From positions 1 to 15,666 of the forward strand of contig UROR01000039.1 in NCBI GenBank assembly GCA_900549535.1: DNA of 15,666 nt, in the 5' to 3' direction. Positions 1 to 6,846 of the stretch are shown here, in pieces (positions within the stretch are counted from its first letter, which is position 1; each line of letters starts with the position of its first letter). The stretch is from an uncultured Collinsella sp. GTDB lineage: Bacteria; Actinomycetota; Coriobacteriia; Coriobacteriales; Coriobacteriaceae. The notes beneath the pieces were generated by a model. It did no database searches, had not been told where the DNA came from, and was given only the letters and a program-made list of their open reading frames with translations. Both the position numbers and the translations under genes were made by a program.

Positions 1-264
1 AGTGGTAAGCACGAGAAGGATATCCCGGCAAGCGACGAGCTCAACCACCTGGGGGTGACGCAGGTCGCCTACGCGCGAGCGATGCTCGAGGTCTGCGACC
101 GCTACTCCGTGCCGGTGATTGACCTGTATGCGCAAAGCGGTATCAGCCCGTTTTTGCCGGAGCACCGCGAGCTCTATATGCCGGACGGTCTGCATTACAG
201 TCCTGCCGGCTATGAGCGCCTGGCGCATCGCATCGCCGCGGGTCTCACCGCCGTTTGCCGCTAA
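1..264 (+). CDS. SGNH/GDSL-type esterase, C-terminal fragment
   Basis: The frame is open from the first base and ends at TAA 262-264, giving the last 87 residues of a protein that begins outside the window. The end reads MPDGLHYSPAGYERLA, which fits the terminal DxxH block of SGNH/GDSL hydrolases, where the Asp and His complete the Ser-Asp-His triad. The segment before it (VPVIDLY) is the strand that usually precedes that block. The catalytic Ser and the Gly and Asn oxyanion residues would lie upstream and cannot be checked. Family members deacetylate or de-esterify glycans and other esters. Its place just before a GH105 gene suggests removal of ester groups from pectin-type oligosaccharides, but that is inference from context. 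A GTG at 55 is internal and was not chosen because the reading frame and the fold continue upstream of it. Confidence 0.8.
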   Translation, partial: SGKHEKDIPASDELNHLGVTQVAYARAMLEVCDRYSVPVIDLYAQSGISPFLPEHRELYMPDGLHYSPAGYERLAHRIAAGLTAVCR

Positions 265-281
265 AAGTCTGCCGTTCGCGT

Positions 282-306
282 TACACTAGGGGTAACGTTC
301 ACCTAT
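282..306 (+). promoter_or_regulatory. Putative promoter and LacI-type operator before the GH105 gene
   Basis: A -10-like TACACT (282-287) is followed at once by GGTAACGTTCACC (291-303), centred on AACGTT. On the reverse strand this reads AGGTGAACGTT. The same 11-mer occurs at 7760-7770, and a one-base variant occurs at 7677-7687 (minus strand), both before the SDR gene. A central CG flanked by inverted half sites is typical of LacI-family operators. Overlap with the expected transcription start fits repression. The -35 is not convincing. Confidence 0.45.
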
Positions 307-329
307 CGTTTATGTCAGAGGGGACAGCA

Positions 330-1568
330 ATGGGTTGCAATCAAATCCTGGACCGTTATATCGAGCAGTTGATCGAAACCTCTACGCCGCAGGCGCCGGC
401 TTGGAATATCGAAAAGATTCGCGCCGGCAAGGAGAACACCTGGAACTATATTGACGGCTGCATGATCAAGGCGCTCATCGAACTGTACGAGATCACGGGT
501 GAGCAGCGCTACCTGACTTTCGCCGATGACTACATCGATTTCTTTGTCCAGGACGACGGCACCATCAAGCATTACAACCCGCAGGAGTACAACCTCGATA
601 ACGTCAATGCGGGCAAGACCCTCTACAAGCTCTATGACCTGGTGGGCAAGCCCAAGTACCGTGCCGCCATGGACACCATCTACCGCCAGCTCGAGACCCA
701 GCCGCGCACCAAAGAAGGCGTGTTTTGGCACAAGGCCGTCTATCCCAACCAGATCTGGCTCGATGGCATGTATATGGCCCAGCCGTTCTACATGCAGTAC
801 GAGCTGAGCTTCCACAACCGTCGTGCCTGCTCGGACAGCTTCCATATGTTCCAGGTCGTGTATGACCTGATGCGCAACCCCCTCAATGGTCTGTACTATC
901 ACGCTTACGACGCGAGCCGCAAGCAGTTCTGGTGCGACCCGGTCACCGGCCTTTCGGCTAACTTCTGGCTGCGCGCCGAGGGCTGGTTTGCCATGGCGCT
1001 CATCGACACGTGGGAGCTTATGCCGCCTTCGATGTCGGCCGAGAAGGACGAGATCCGCAAGATGTTCCACGCCCTGATCGACGCCATGCTGCCGTATCAG
1101 GACGAGAAGACCGGCATGTGGCATCAGGTCATCAACCTGCCCAATATCGCCCCCAACTACCTGGAGGAGTCGGGCAGCGCGATCTTTGCCAACGCCATCA
1201 TGAAGGGCGTGCGTCTGGGCGTGTTGGGTGAGCGCTACTACCAGTACGGCCGTCGCGCCTTCGACGGCATCTGCGAGACCTGCCTTTCCGAGCACGATGG
1301 CCAGCTGGCGCTCGACAACATCTGCCTGGTTGCGGGCTTGGGAAACACCGCGCACCGCGAGGGCACGTTTGATTACTACATGAGCGAGCCTATCGTCAAA
1401 AACGATGCGAAGGGCGTGGCGCCGCTGGTGCTTGCCTATATCGAGACCATGCATCACGACAAGCTGGCCGGTAAGCGCGATCCGCTCGCCCCCTCGGGCG
1501 TGTGCTCCATCGAGGACCCGTTTGGCGGATACACCCCGGGCATCAACGCTCATAAGGGATGCGAATAA
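330..1568 (+). CDS. GH105 unsaturated rhamnogalacturonyl/uronyl hydrolase (YteR/YesR-like)
   Basis: The 412-residue product hydrolyses the unsaturated (delta-4,5) uronic acid left at the non-reducing end by polysaccharide lyases, releasing a 4-deoxy-5-keto uronate. D145 in IWLDGMYMAQPF matches the general acid/base of GH105 enzymes. D90 in NLDNVNAGKTLY matches the second active-site Asp; in YteR, from memory, these are D143 and D88, so both are offset by two. RAEGWFAMAL (R215-W219) and SGSAIFANAIMKG are further family signatures of the (alpha/alpha)6 barrel. There is no signal peptide, so it acts in the cytoplasm on imported oligosaccharides. ATG 330 follows AGAGGGGAC at 317-325; the in-frame ATG at 312 lacks a good ribosome site. 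It probably heads an operon with the next gene, which starts one base after the stop. Rhamnogalacturonan is the most usual substrate; other unsaturated disaccharides are possible. Confidence 0.88.
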   Translation: MGCNQILDRYIEQLIETSTPQAPAWNIEKIRAGKENTWNYIDGCMIKALIELYEITGEQRYLTFADDYIDFFVQDDGTIKHYNPQEYNLDNVNAGKTLYKLYDLVGKPKYRAAMDTIYRQLETQPRTKEGVFWHKAVYPNQIWLDGMYMAQPFYMQYELSFHNRRACSDSFHMFQVVYDLMRNPLNGLYYHAYDASRKQFWCDPVTGLSANFWLRAEGWFAMALIDTWELMPPSMSAEKDEIRKMFHALIDAMLPYQDEKTGMWHQVINLPNIAPNYLEESGSAIFANAIMKGVRLGVLGERYYQYGRRAFDGICETCLSEHDGQLALDNICLVAGLGNTAHREGTFDYYMSEPIVKNDAKGVAPLVLAYIETMHHDKLAGKRDPLAPSGVCSIEDPFGGYTPGINAHKGCE

Positions 1569-1569
1569 C

Positions 1570-2475
1570 GTGGGGGCTATTACTCCGGGCGTACGTTTGC
1601 ACGACCTTCCGCAGGGGACCGTCGAGGAACGCATTCGCATGGCGGGAGAGCTGGGCTTTTCGTGCATTCAGCTGCCGAGTAAGGTGCTCTACGCATCGAT
1701 GGGGATCGATCGAGGCGGCCTGACCCGCGAGCTTGCCGACCATTTGCGTGCGGTGCTCGACGAGGCGGGCGTTTCGGTCGCCGTGCTCGGCTGTTATAAG
1801 AATCTGGCGACGCCCGATCGCCAACAGCTCATGGATAACTTTGCCGAGTACGAGGCATGCCTGAACTTTGCCCAGATGCTCGGCGGCTGCCCGGTGGGTA
1901 CCGAGACCGGTCGCCCCAATGCGCAGAACCGCGTCGCGGACGACCGCATGACCGACGAGGCACTCGATACGTTTGCAGACGGGCTTGCACGCGTCTGCGA
2001 TCGGGCCGAGGCCGTGGGCGGGCAAATACTGATCGAGCCTGGCTGGAACGAGACGGTCAACACGCCGGATCGCTGCCGTGAGGGGCTGGAGCGAGTCTCG
2101 AGCCCGTCGCTCGGCGTGATCTACGACCCGGTATCGCTGCTGCACCCCAGTGTCGTTGACGAAGCGCAGGAAATCACCGCGTGCATGCTCTACTTATGCG
2201 GCAGTAAGATCCGCGTGCTGCACGCCAAGGATTTTGAGGTCGTTGATAACGAGGACGAAGCCGGATGGTGCGACGGTACGGGTTCACGCCTGGTGTGCCA
2301 CGGCGTGGGCGAGACGGGCCGCTATGACTTTGAGCCCGTGGTGGCCTGGGCTGCCGCCGCCTGTCCTGGGATTCCCTGCGTGGTCGAGAACAGCGTGCCG
2401 GCGACGGCGGCTGACTGCCTGGCGACACTCGAGCACATGTCCGCTCGCTGCGGGGCTTCGCATCGCGAGCTATAG
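1570..2475 (+). CDS. Sugar phosphate isomerase/epimerase family (AP endonuclease 2-like TIM barrel)
   Basis: The 301-residue protein is of the xylose-isomerase-like TIM-barrel family, cytoplasmic and metal dependent. The expected Glu-Asp-His-Glu metal site is visible at strand ends: E156 in LIEPGWN, D186 in IYDPVSLL, H218 in VLHAKDF and E273 in VVENS. The HxKD motif and the conserved GxGxxD region (GVGETGRYDF) are also typical. These enzymes epimerise or isomerise free keto sugars, inositol derivatives or sugar acids, and the substrate cannot be read from sequence. GTG 1570 is the only sensible start, one base after the GH105 stop, with AAGGGA at 1553-1558 as the ribosome site inside the upstream gene. 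This points to translational coupling and a role in the same oligosaccharide pathway, perhaps on the sugar left after the uronate is removed (inference). Confidence 0.8.
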   Translation: MGAITPGVRLHDLPQGTVEERIRMAGELGFSCIQLPSKVLYASMGIDRGGLTRELADHLRAVLDEAGVSVAVLGCYKNLATPDRQQLMDNFAEYEACLNFAQMLGGCPVGTETGRPNAQNRVADDRMTDEALDTFADGLARVCDRAEAVGGQILIEPGWNETVNTPDRCREGLERVSSPSLGVIYDPVSLLHPSVVDEAQEITACMLYLCGSKIRVLHAKDFEVVDNEDEAGWCDGTGSRLVCHGVGETGRYDFEPVVAWAAAACPGIPCVVENSVPATAADCLATLEHMSARCGASHREL

Positions 2476-2517
2476 CATTGGCTTTTGCCGTGTCGGCAGA
2501 TTGAGATTACCTGCATG

Positions 2518-2550
2518 GGGGCGGCGGTGAAGGGTCTTTATCGTCGCCCC
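2518..2550. other. Intergenic hairpin before the GltD-like gene
   Basis: GGGGCGGCG (2518-2526) pairs with CGTCGCCCC (2542-2550) as a 9-bp stem with one G-U pair and a 15-base loop. There is no T-tract after it on the plus strand, so it is a poor intrinsic terminator. It may mark the end of the GH105 operon or lie in the leader of the next gene. Nothing else was recognised in 2476-2578. Confidence 0.35.
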
Positions 2551-2578
2551 ATTGGATTGCATTAAAAAGGGGAGTTGC

Positions 2579-3796
2579 GTGGCTATCCACATTGTCGAAG
2601 AGGCGAATCGTTGCCTAGGTTGTAAAAGGGCGTTCTGTCAGATTAAGGGCTGCCCGGTTCAGACGCCTATTCCGCAGGTCATCGACCTGTTCAAACAGCG
2701 TCGTCTAGAAGAGGCGGGCGAGCTGCTGTTCCAGAACAATCCCATGAGCGCGGTCTGCTCCATGGTGTGCAATCATTCGGGCCAGTGCGAGGGCGCTTGC
2801 ATCCAGGGCCGCAAGGGCGCGCCGGTGCATTTCTCGAGCATCGAGAACTATATCTCGACAGCGTATTTGGATCGTAAGGAGTGGACGCCCGCGCCGTCGT
2901 GTGGCAAGCAGGTCGCTGTGGTCGGCTCCGGCCCAGCCGGCATTACCGTGGCAATTAAGATGGCGCAGCTGGGTTGCGCCGTCACTGTTTTTGAGCAGCG
3001 GCCCGAGATCGGCGGTGTGCTGGAGTACGGTATCCCCGAGTTCCGCCTGCCCCGTGCGCTCGTGCAAAAGTATCGCCACGTGATGTGCTCGCTTGGCGTG
3101 CGCGTGCGCCCCTCGACCACCATCGGTGGCGCGCTGCATATCGACGACCTGCTGCGCGACGGCTACGATGCGGTCTTTGTCGGTACTGGTACCTGGCGAG
3201 CTCGAAAGCTGGGTATTCCCGGCGAGTCGCGCGGCAACGTGCTGTTTGGTATCGATTATCTGGTCGATCCCACGAGCGTGGCAATCGGGCAGAACGTGGC
3301 GGTTATCGGCGCCGGCAATGTGGCCATGGATGTTGCCCGCACGGCCCTGCGCTCGGGTGCCCGCAAGGTCACTGTGTATGCCCGATCGCGCCATATCTCT
3401 GCCATCGATGACGAGGTGGAGCTGACCGAGCTTGACGGTGCCGAGATTGTGCGCGGCAAGGCGATCTGCGCCATCGATGATAACGGTCCGGTGTTCGAGA
3501 CGGCTATCTTTGACGAGGACAACAACGTGGTGGGCTATGAGGAAGAGCTCGACCATGTGTCCGCCGACACAGTTGTGATTGCGGCTTCGCAGGTGCCCAA
3601 GGACAAGCTTGTGCTTACGACGGGCGGTCTGGAGACCGATCATCGCGGCCTTCTTTCGGTCGACGAGTACGGTATGACCACCGTGCCTGGCGTCTTTGCC
3701 GCCGGCGACGTGGTTAACGGCCCGCTGACGGTTGTTCACGCCGTAGCCGGCGCCAAGCTCGCCGTCGAAGGCATGACTACCTATCTGGGCCTCTAA
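2579..3796 (+). CDS. GltD-like Fe-S NAD(P)H/FAD oxidoreductase (glutamate synthase small-chain family)
   Basis: The 405-residue cytoplasmic flavoprotein is of the type that passes electrons from NAD(P)H through FAD and [4Fe-4S] clusters. The N-terminus carries eight cysteines in two groups, C12-x2-C15-x4-C20-x4-C25-P and C60-x3-C64-x5-C70-x3-C74, the pattern of the GltD/DPYD N-terminal cluster domain. The FAD site is VVGSGPAG (from V115) with the GGVLEYGIPEFRLP signature after it. The NAD(P)H site is VIGAGNVAMD (G244 onward), and AAGDVVNGP near the end contacts FAD. It is shorter than typical GltD (about 450-480), and no large glutamate synthase subunit lies nearby, so glutamate synthesis is unlikely. 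GTG 2579 was chosen because AAGGGGAG sits about six bases upstream. It may supply electrons to the enoate-reductase-like enzyme downstream (inference). Confidence 0.82.
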   Translation: MAIHIVEEANRCLGCKRAFCQIKGCPVQTPIPQVIDLFKQRRLEEAGELLFQNNPMSAVCSMVCNHSGQCEGACIQGRKGAPVHFSSIENYISTAYLDRKEWTPAPSCGKQVAVVGSGPAGITVAIKMAQLGCAVTVFEQRPEIGGVLEYGIPEFRLPRALVQKYRHVMCSLGVRVRPSTTIGGALHIDDLLRDGYDAVFVGTGTWRARKLGIPGESRGNVLFGIDYLVDPTSVAIGQNVAVIGAGNVAMDVARTALRSGARKVTVYARSRHISAIDDEVELTELDGAEIVRGKAICAIDDNGPVFETAIFDEDNNVVGYEEELDHVSADTVVIAASQVPKDKLVLTTGGLETDHRGLLSVDEYGMTTVPGVFAAGDVVNGPLTVVHAVAGAKLAVEGMTTYLGL

Positions 3797-3812
3797 CTCC
3801 ATCCCACCCATC

Positions 3813-3883
3813 AGTTGCGGTGAAATACGGACTGTTTTGGCTGGCAAAAGTCTCATCTACTCCGTATTCCACCGCAACTTTTT
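3813..3883 (+). repeat. 67-bp palindromic repeat, copy 1, followed by a T-run (likely terminator)
   Basis: AGTTGCGGTGAAATACGGA (3813-3831) and TCCGTATTCCACCGCAACT (3861-3879) form 19-bp arms with one mismatch around a 29-base loop. The loop holds a small TTTTG/CAAAA stem. The right arm runs into TTTTT (3879-3883), so a transcript from the GltD-like gene would form a strong terminator. A second copy of the same length lies at 6730-6796, with about 52 of 67 bases identical by hand count. The long arms and reuse at another site suggest a dispersed repeat family rather than a simple terminator. Confidence 0.8.
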
Positions 3884-3927
3884 GTGGGGATCGGATTAAA
3901 GGCGGGGGAGTGCGAGCGGGTACGGAC

Positions 3928-3976
3928 GCGGCGGTTGCTGATACGATAAGTACGTTAGCAACTGCCGCCGAGCGGC
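3928..3976 (+). promoter_or_regulatory. Leader with alternative hairpins before the enoate-reductase-like gene
   Basis: GCGGCGGTTGCT (3928-3939) pairs with AGCAACTGCCGC (3957-3968) as a 12-bp stem with one G-U pair and a 17-base loop. The end of the right arm, GCCGC (3964-3968), can instead pair with GCGGC (3972-3976) over a three-base loop. The two folds exclude each other and end just before the ribosome site GAAAGGAAG. This could be a regulatory leader. No known riboswitch was recognised, and no clear promoter was found in 3884-3996. Confidence 0.35.
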
Positions 3977-3996
3977 TTAAACGAAAGGAAGCCTGT

Positions 3997-5946
3997 ATGG
4001 AGTCATCCGCCTACCCGATGCTCTTTAGCCCGATCAAGGTCGGTACGACCGAGGTCAAGAACCGCGTCTTTATGCCGCCGGTGTCCACCAACCTGGCCGA
4101 TCATGGCTATGTGACTGACGACTTGGTCGATCATTACCGTGCCCGTGCCAAGGGCGGCGTGGGCCTCATCATCACCGAGGTCGTGACGGTCGAGCCCACC
4201 TATACCTATCTGCCGGGTGACATGTGCTGCTACGACGACACGTTTATCCCCGGCTGGGAAAAGCTCGCCGCGGCCGTCCACGAGTACGGCTGCAAGATCA
4301 TGCCGCAGCTCTTCCACCCCGCCTACATGGCCTTTAACATCCCGGGCACGCCGCGCTTGATCGCTCCGTCCTTTGTGGGCCCGTCTTACGCCCGCGAGGC
4401 ACCGCGCCCCATCACGGTCGACGAGATTCACGAGCTCACGCATCAGTTTGGCGACGCTGCCGTGCGTATGCAGAAGGCCGGTGTCGATGGCGTCGAGGTC
4501 CATGCGGCGCACGCCCACGGCATGCTCGGCGGCTTTTTGACCCCGCTCTACAACAAGCGTACCGACGAGTACGGCGGCTCGCTCGATGCCCGCATGCGCT
4601 TCCTGCTCGAGGTCATCGCCGAGATTCGCGAGCGCTGCGGCAAGGACTTTATCATCGACGTCCGCATCTCGGGCGATGAGTACACCGATGGCGGTCTGAC
4701 CCTCAACGATATGATTTATGTCTCGCGTCGCCTGGAGAAGGCCGGCGTCGACATGATTCATGTGTCGGGCGGCACCACCATCAAGCGCGGCTCCGCGATT
4801 CCCGCCGCCGGTACCCAGCAGGCCTCGCACGCCGCCTGCTCGCGCGAGATTAAGAAGCACGTCAACATTCCCGTCGCCACCGTCGGCCGCATCAACGAGG
4901 CCTGGATCGCCGAGGAGCTGATCGAGGACGGCGCTGCCGACATCTGCATGATGGGCCGCGCCAATCTGTGCGATGCCGAGTTCTGCAACAAGGCCGCTGC
5001 CGGCAACGCCGACGACATCCGCCCCTGCATCGGCTGCCTGCGCTGCCTGAACGGCATTATGTTCGGCAAGCGCATCTCCTGCACCGTCAACCCGGACGTG
5101 GAGCGCGACGAGGCTGGCTACGAACCTGCTGCCGAGGCCAAGAACGTGCTCGTTGTGGGCGCTGGTCCTGCGGGCATGGAGGCAGCCTATATTGCTGCCA
5201 AGCGCGGCCACAACGTGGTGCTCGTGGATAAGCAGGATGAGCCGGGCGGCGAGATGCGCATCGCGGCCGTTCCTCCGGCAAAGCAGGAGCTCACCCGCGT
5301 GATCAAGTACCAGTATCGTCGTCTGGCCGAGGCGGGCGTGAAGTGCGTCTTTGGTACCGAGCTCTCGGCCGAGGACATTCAGCGCGACTACGCGGGCTAC
5401 GAGGTTGTCCTGGCTTATGGCGCTGAGCCCATCGCCCCGGCCTTCATGCAGGGCTTTAAGCAGGTTATGACGGCTGACGACCTGCTGGGTGGCAAGGCTT
5501 TCCCGGGCAAGAAGATCGTCATCGTGGGCGGCGGCACCGTCGGTTGCGAGACAGCAGATTACCTGGCCCCGCTGGTCAACGACCTGTCGCCGGCCAATCG
5601 CGATGTCACCGTCATCGAGATGACCAAGACGCTCGCTGCCAACGAGGGCGGTGCCGGTCGCGCGGTGCTCATCACGCGCATGCTCTCCAAGGGCGTCCAC
5701 GTGCTGACCGAGGCCAAGGTGACCGAGATCACCGAGGACACCATCAGCTACGAAAAGGACGGCGAGGTCCACACCATCACCGGTGCCGATACGCTGGTGC
5801 TGGCGATGGGCTACCGTCCCAATACCAAGTTGGCCGACGACCTTGCCGCTGCCGGCGTTGCCACCCACGTGCTGGGCGATGCCAACAAGTGTGGCAACAT
5901 CCGCGATGCCATCGGCGATGGCTATAAGGTTGCCTGCGAGCTCTAG
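3997..5946 (+). CDS. NADH:flavin oxidoreductase / 2-enoate reductase family (FadH/BaiCD/BaiH-like)
   Basis: The 649-residue cytoplasmic enzyme has the three-part build of 2,4-dienoyl-CoA reductase. Residues 1 to about 340 are an FMN-binding old-yellow-enzyme barrel, with HAAHAHGMLGGFL and NKRTDEYGGS as signatures. A [4Fe-4S] motif follows: C344-x2-C347-x2-C350-x11-C362. The rest binds FAD (VGAGPAG, G388-G393) and NAD(P)H (VGGGTVG, 511-516). Such enzymes reduce activated C=C bonds of enoates, enoyl-CoAs, bile-acid intermediates or cinnamates, or demethylate amines. Two cysteines are one residue closer than the C-x3-C spacing of E. coli FadH, as in trimethylamine dehydrogenase (from memory), and HAAH carries an extra residue before the Gly as in BaiCD-type proteins. 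Substrate is unknown. ATG 3997 follows GAAAGGAAG by five bases. Confidence 0.85.
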   Translation: MESSAYPMLFSPIKVGTTEVKNRVFMPPVSTNLADHGYVTDDLVDHYRARAKGGVGLIITEVVTVEPTYTYLPGDMCCYDDTFIPGWEKLAAAVHEYGCKIMPQLFHPAYMAFNIPGTPRLIAPSFVGPSYAREAPRPITVDEIHELTHQFGDAAVRMQKAGVDGVEVHAAHAHGMLGGFLTPLYNKRTDEYGGSLDARMRFLLEVIAEIRERCGKDFIIDVRISGDEYTDGGLTLNDMIYVSRRLEKAGVDMIHVSGGTTIKRGSAIPAAGTQQASHAACSREIKKHVNIPVATVGRINEAWIAEELIEDGAADICMMGRANLCDAEFCNKAAAGNADDIRPCIGCLRCLNGIMFGKRISCTVNPDVERDEAGYEPAAEAKNVLVVGAGPAGMEAAYIAAKRGHNVVLVDKQDEPGGEMRIAAVPPAKQELTRVIKYQYRRLAEAGVKCVFGTELSAEDIQRDYAGYEVVLAYGAEPIAPAFMQGFKQVMTADDLLGGKAFPGKKIVIVGGGTVGCETADYLAPLVNDLSPANRDVTVIEMTKTLAANEGGAGRAVLITRMLSKGVHVLTEAKVTEITEDTISYEKDGEVHTITGADTLVLAMGYRPNTKLADDLAAAGVATHVLGDANKCGNIRDAIGDGYKVACEL

Positions 5947-5998
5947 TTAATCCCTTGGTGCATGGGGCCTGTCCCCGCGGCGTCAGTCGGTAGATAGT

Positions 5999-6039
5999 AA
6001 AAAGCGGCGGTCGTCCCGTACGTGGGACGACCGCCGCTT
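5999..6039 (-). terminator. Strong intrinsic terminator of the isomerase operon (bidirectional)
   Basis: AAGCGGCGGTCGTCCC (6002-6017) and GGGACGACCGCCGCTT (6024-6039) form a perfect 16-bp stem around a six-base loop. On the minus strand the stem runs into TTTTT (complement of 5999-6003), so it is a textbook terminator for the RpiB-like gene ending at 6065. It also lies after the stop of the plus-strand gene at 5946 and can act for both. Confidence 0.9.
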
Positions 6040-6064
6040 GCGTTAGCTGCAATGAGTTGTGCGA

Positions 6065-6706
6065 TTAGAGGCCTAGGATCTCCTTGACCTTGGCGATGAT
6101 GGCCTCGTCGGTTGCGTTGGCAAAGAAGTACTCCTGGAAGTGCTCGCCGGCAAGTGCGCCCTTCACCAGGTCCTGGTCGAGCTCGTCCAGGATGTCGACG
6201 AGCGGACGCATGGTCACAGCGCGGACGCCGTCGAGGATCTTCTTGTTGCGCTGCTCGGGCTCAACACGCTCGGCAGGATAGCCGTTGCCCGAACCAAAGC
6301 CAAAGAGCTTCTCGAAGGTGTACTCGAGGTTGAGCTCCTGGCCCCAGCCGTTCTTGAGGGCGAAGGGCATGGCGACGGCGTTGCCATCGTTGACCTGGGC
6401 AAAGGTGTAGGCGTCGAGCGGGTCGGCAACGTGGCCGCACAGCACGCCGGGGAAGGAGTTGCAGGCGAGCATGGCGCCCTCGCCGGTGCCGCAGCCGGTC
6501 ACGACGTAGTCGGCAGCGCCGGAGTTGAGCAGCACGGCGGCAAGGATACCGTTCTGCACATAGGTGAGGGGCTTGGAGTCGGCGTCGGCATACATGCCAT
6601 AGTTAAAGACGGTGTGGCCCATGGGCTCGACGACCTTCTTAAGGGCAGCCTCGATCATGGGGTTCTTGGAGTTCTGAGAGTTCTCATTGATCAGAGCGAT
6701 TTTCAT
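6065..6706 (-). CDS. RpiB/LacA/LacB-family isomerase, probable DhuI-type uronate isomerase
   Basis: The 213-residue cytoplasmic protein has the RpiB/LacAB fold. VVTGCGTGEGAMLACNSFPG (C72, G71-G77) matches the catalytic Cys and anion-loop region of ribose-5-phosphate isomerase B. The family core is about 145-150 residues, so the extra C-terminal part marks a long subgroup. The N-terminus MKIALINENSQNSKN differs from pentose-phosphate isomerases and, from memory, resembles the streptococcal/lactobacillal DhuI proteins. Those convert 4-deoxy-L-threo-5-hexosulose uronate to 3-deoxy-D-glycero-2,5-hexodiulosonate, the job of KduI in enterobacteria. It shares a strand with an SDR of the matching DhuD/KduD type, and GH105 nearby would make the substrate. 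Its own spaced leader (6707-6846) holds the palindromic repeat. Confidence is high for the family and moderate for the reaction. Confidence 0.85.
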   Translation of the reverse strand: MKIALINENSQNSKNPMIEAALKKVVEPMGHTVFNYGMYADADSKPLTYVQNGILAAVLLNSGAADYVVTGCGTGEGAMLACNSFPGVLCGHVADPLDAYTFAQVNDGNAVAMPFALKNGWGQELNLEYTFEKLFGFGSGNGYPAERVEPEQRNKKILDGVRAVTMRPLVDILDELDQDLVKGALAGEHFQEYFFANATDEAIIAKVKEILGL

Positions 6707-6729
6707 TGCGAATTACCTTCCTATTTCTA

Positions 6730-6796
6730 ACTTGCGGTGGAATACGGACTGTTTTGCCTGATAGAAGCCAAAGCCAATCCTTATCTCACCGCAACT
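6730..6796 (-). repeat. 67-bp palindromic repeat, copy 2
   Basis: This copy has the same length as the one at 3813-3879. The first 31 bases agree except at three positions, and the last ten (CACCGCAACT) are identical. Its arms, 6730-6748 and 6778-6796, match at 15 of 19 positions, so it is more decayed. No T-run follows. It lies between the SDR and RpiB-like genes and would be in their shared minus-strand transcript, where it could form a stable intercistronic hairpin. Confidence 0.75.
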
Positions 6797-6832
6797 CAAA
6801 TGAAAAACGAGTGGATGAAACCTGATGTGGGC

Positions 6833-6842
6833 AGTTGCGGTG
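6833..6842 (+). repeat. Solo third arm of the palindromic repeat
   Basis: AGTTGCGGTG here is identical to the first ten bases of repeat copy 1 and is the exact reverse complement of the right end of copy 2 (6787-6796). It lies four bases past the SDR stop codon on the minus strand. It may be the remnant of another copy or a deliberate competing arm. Confidence 0.55.
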
Positions 6843-6846
6843 ACGC

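Noticed and set aside
315..1667. Long minus-strand open frame (450 codons) opposite GH105
   Set aside because: It mirrors a well-supported gene, is rich in Arg/His/Ala/Val as GC-rich shadows are, and has no recognisable domain or ribosome site.
3820..3996. N-terminal extension of the reductase frame into the repeat
   Set aside because: The extension would encode part of a palindromic repeat and leader hairpin; ATG 3997 has a good ribosome site and starts the family homology.
4003..5868. 621-codon minus-strand frame opposite the reductase gene
   Set aside because: Shadow of codon bias in a strong gene; low-complexity composition and no family motif.
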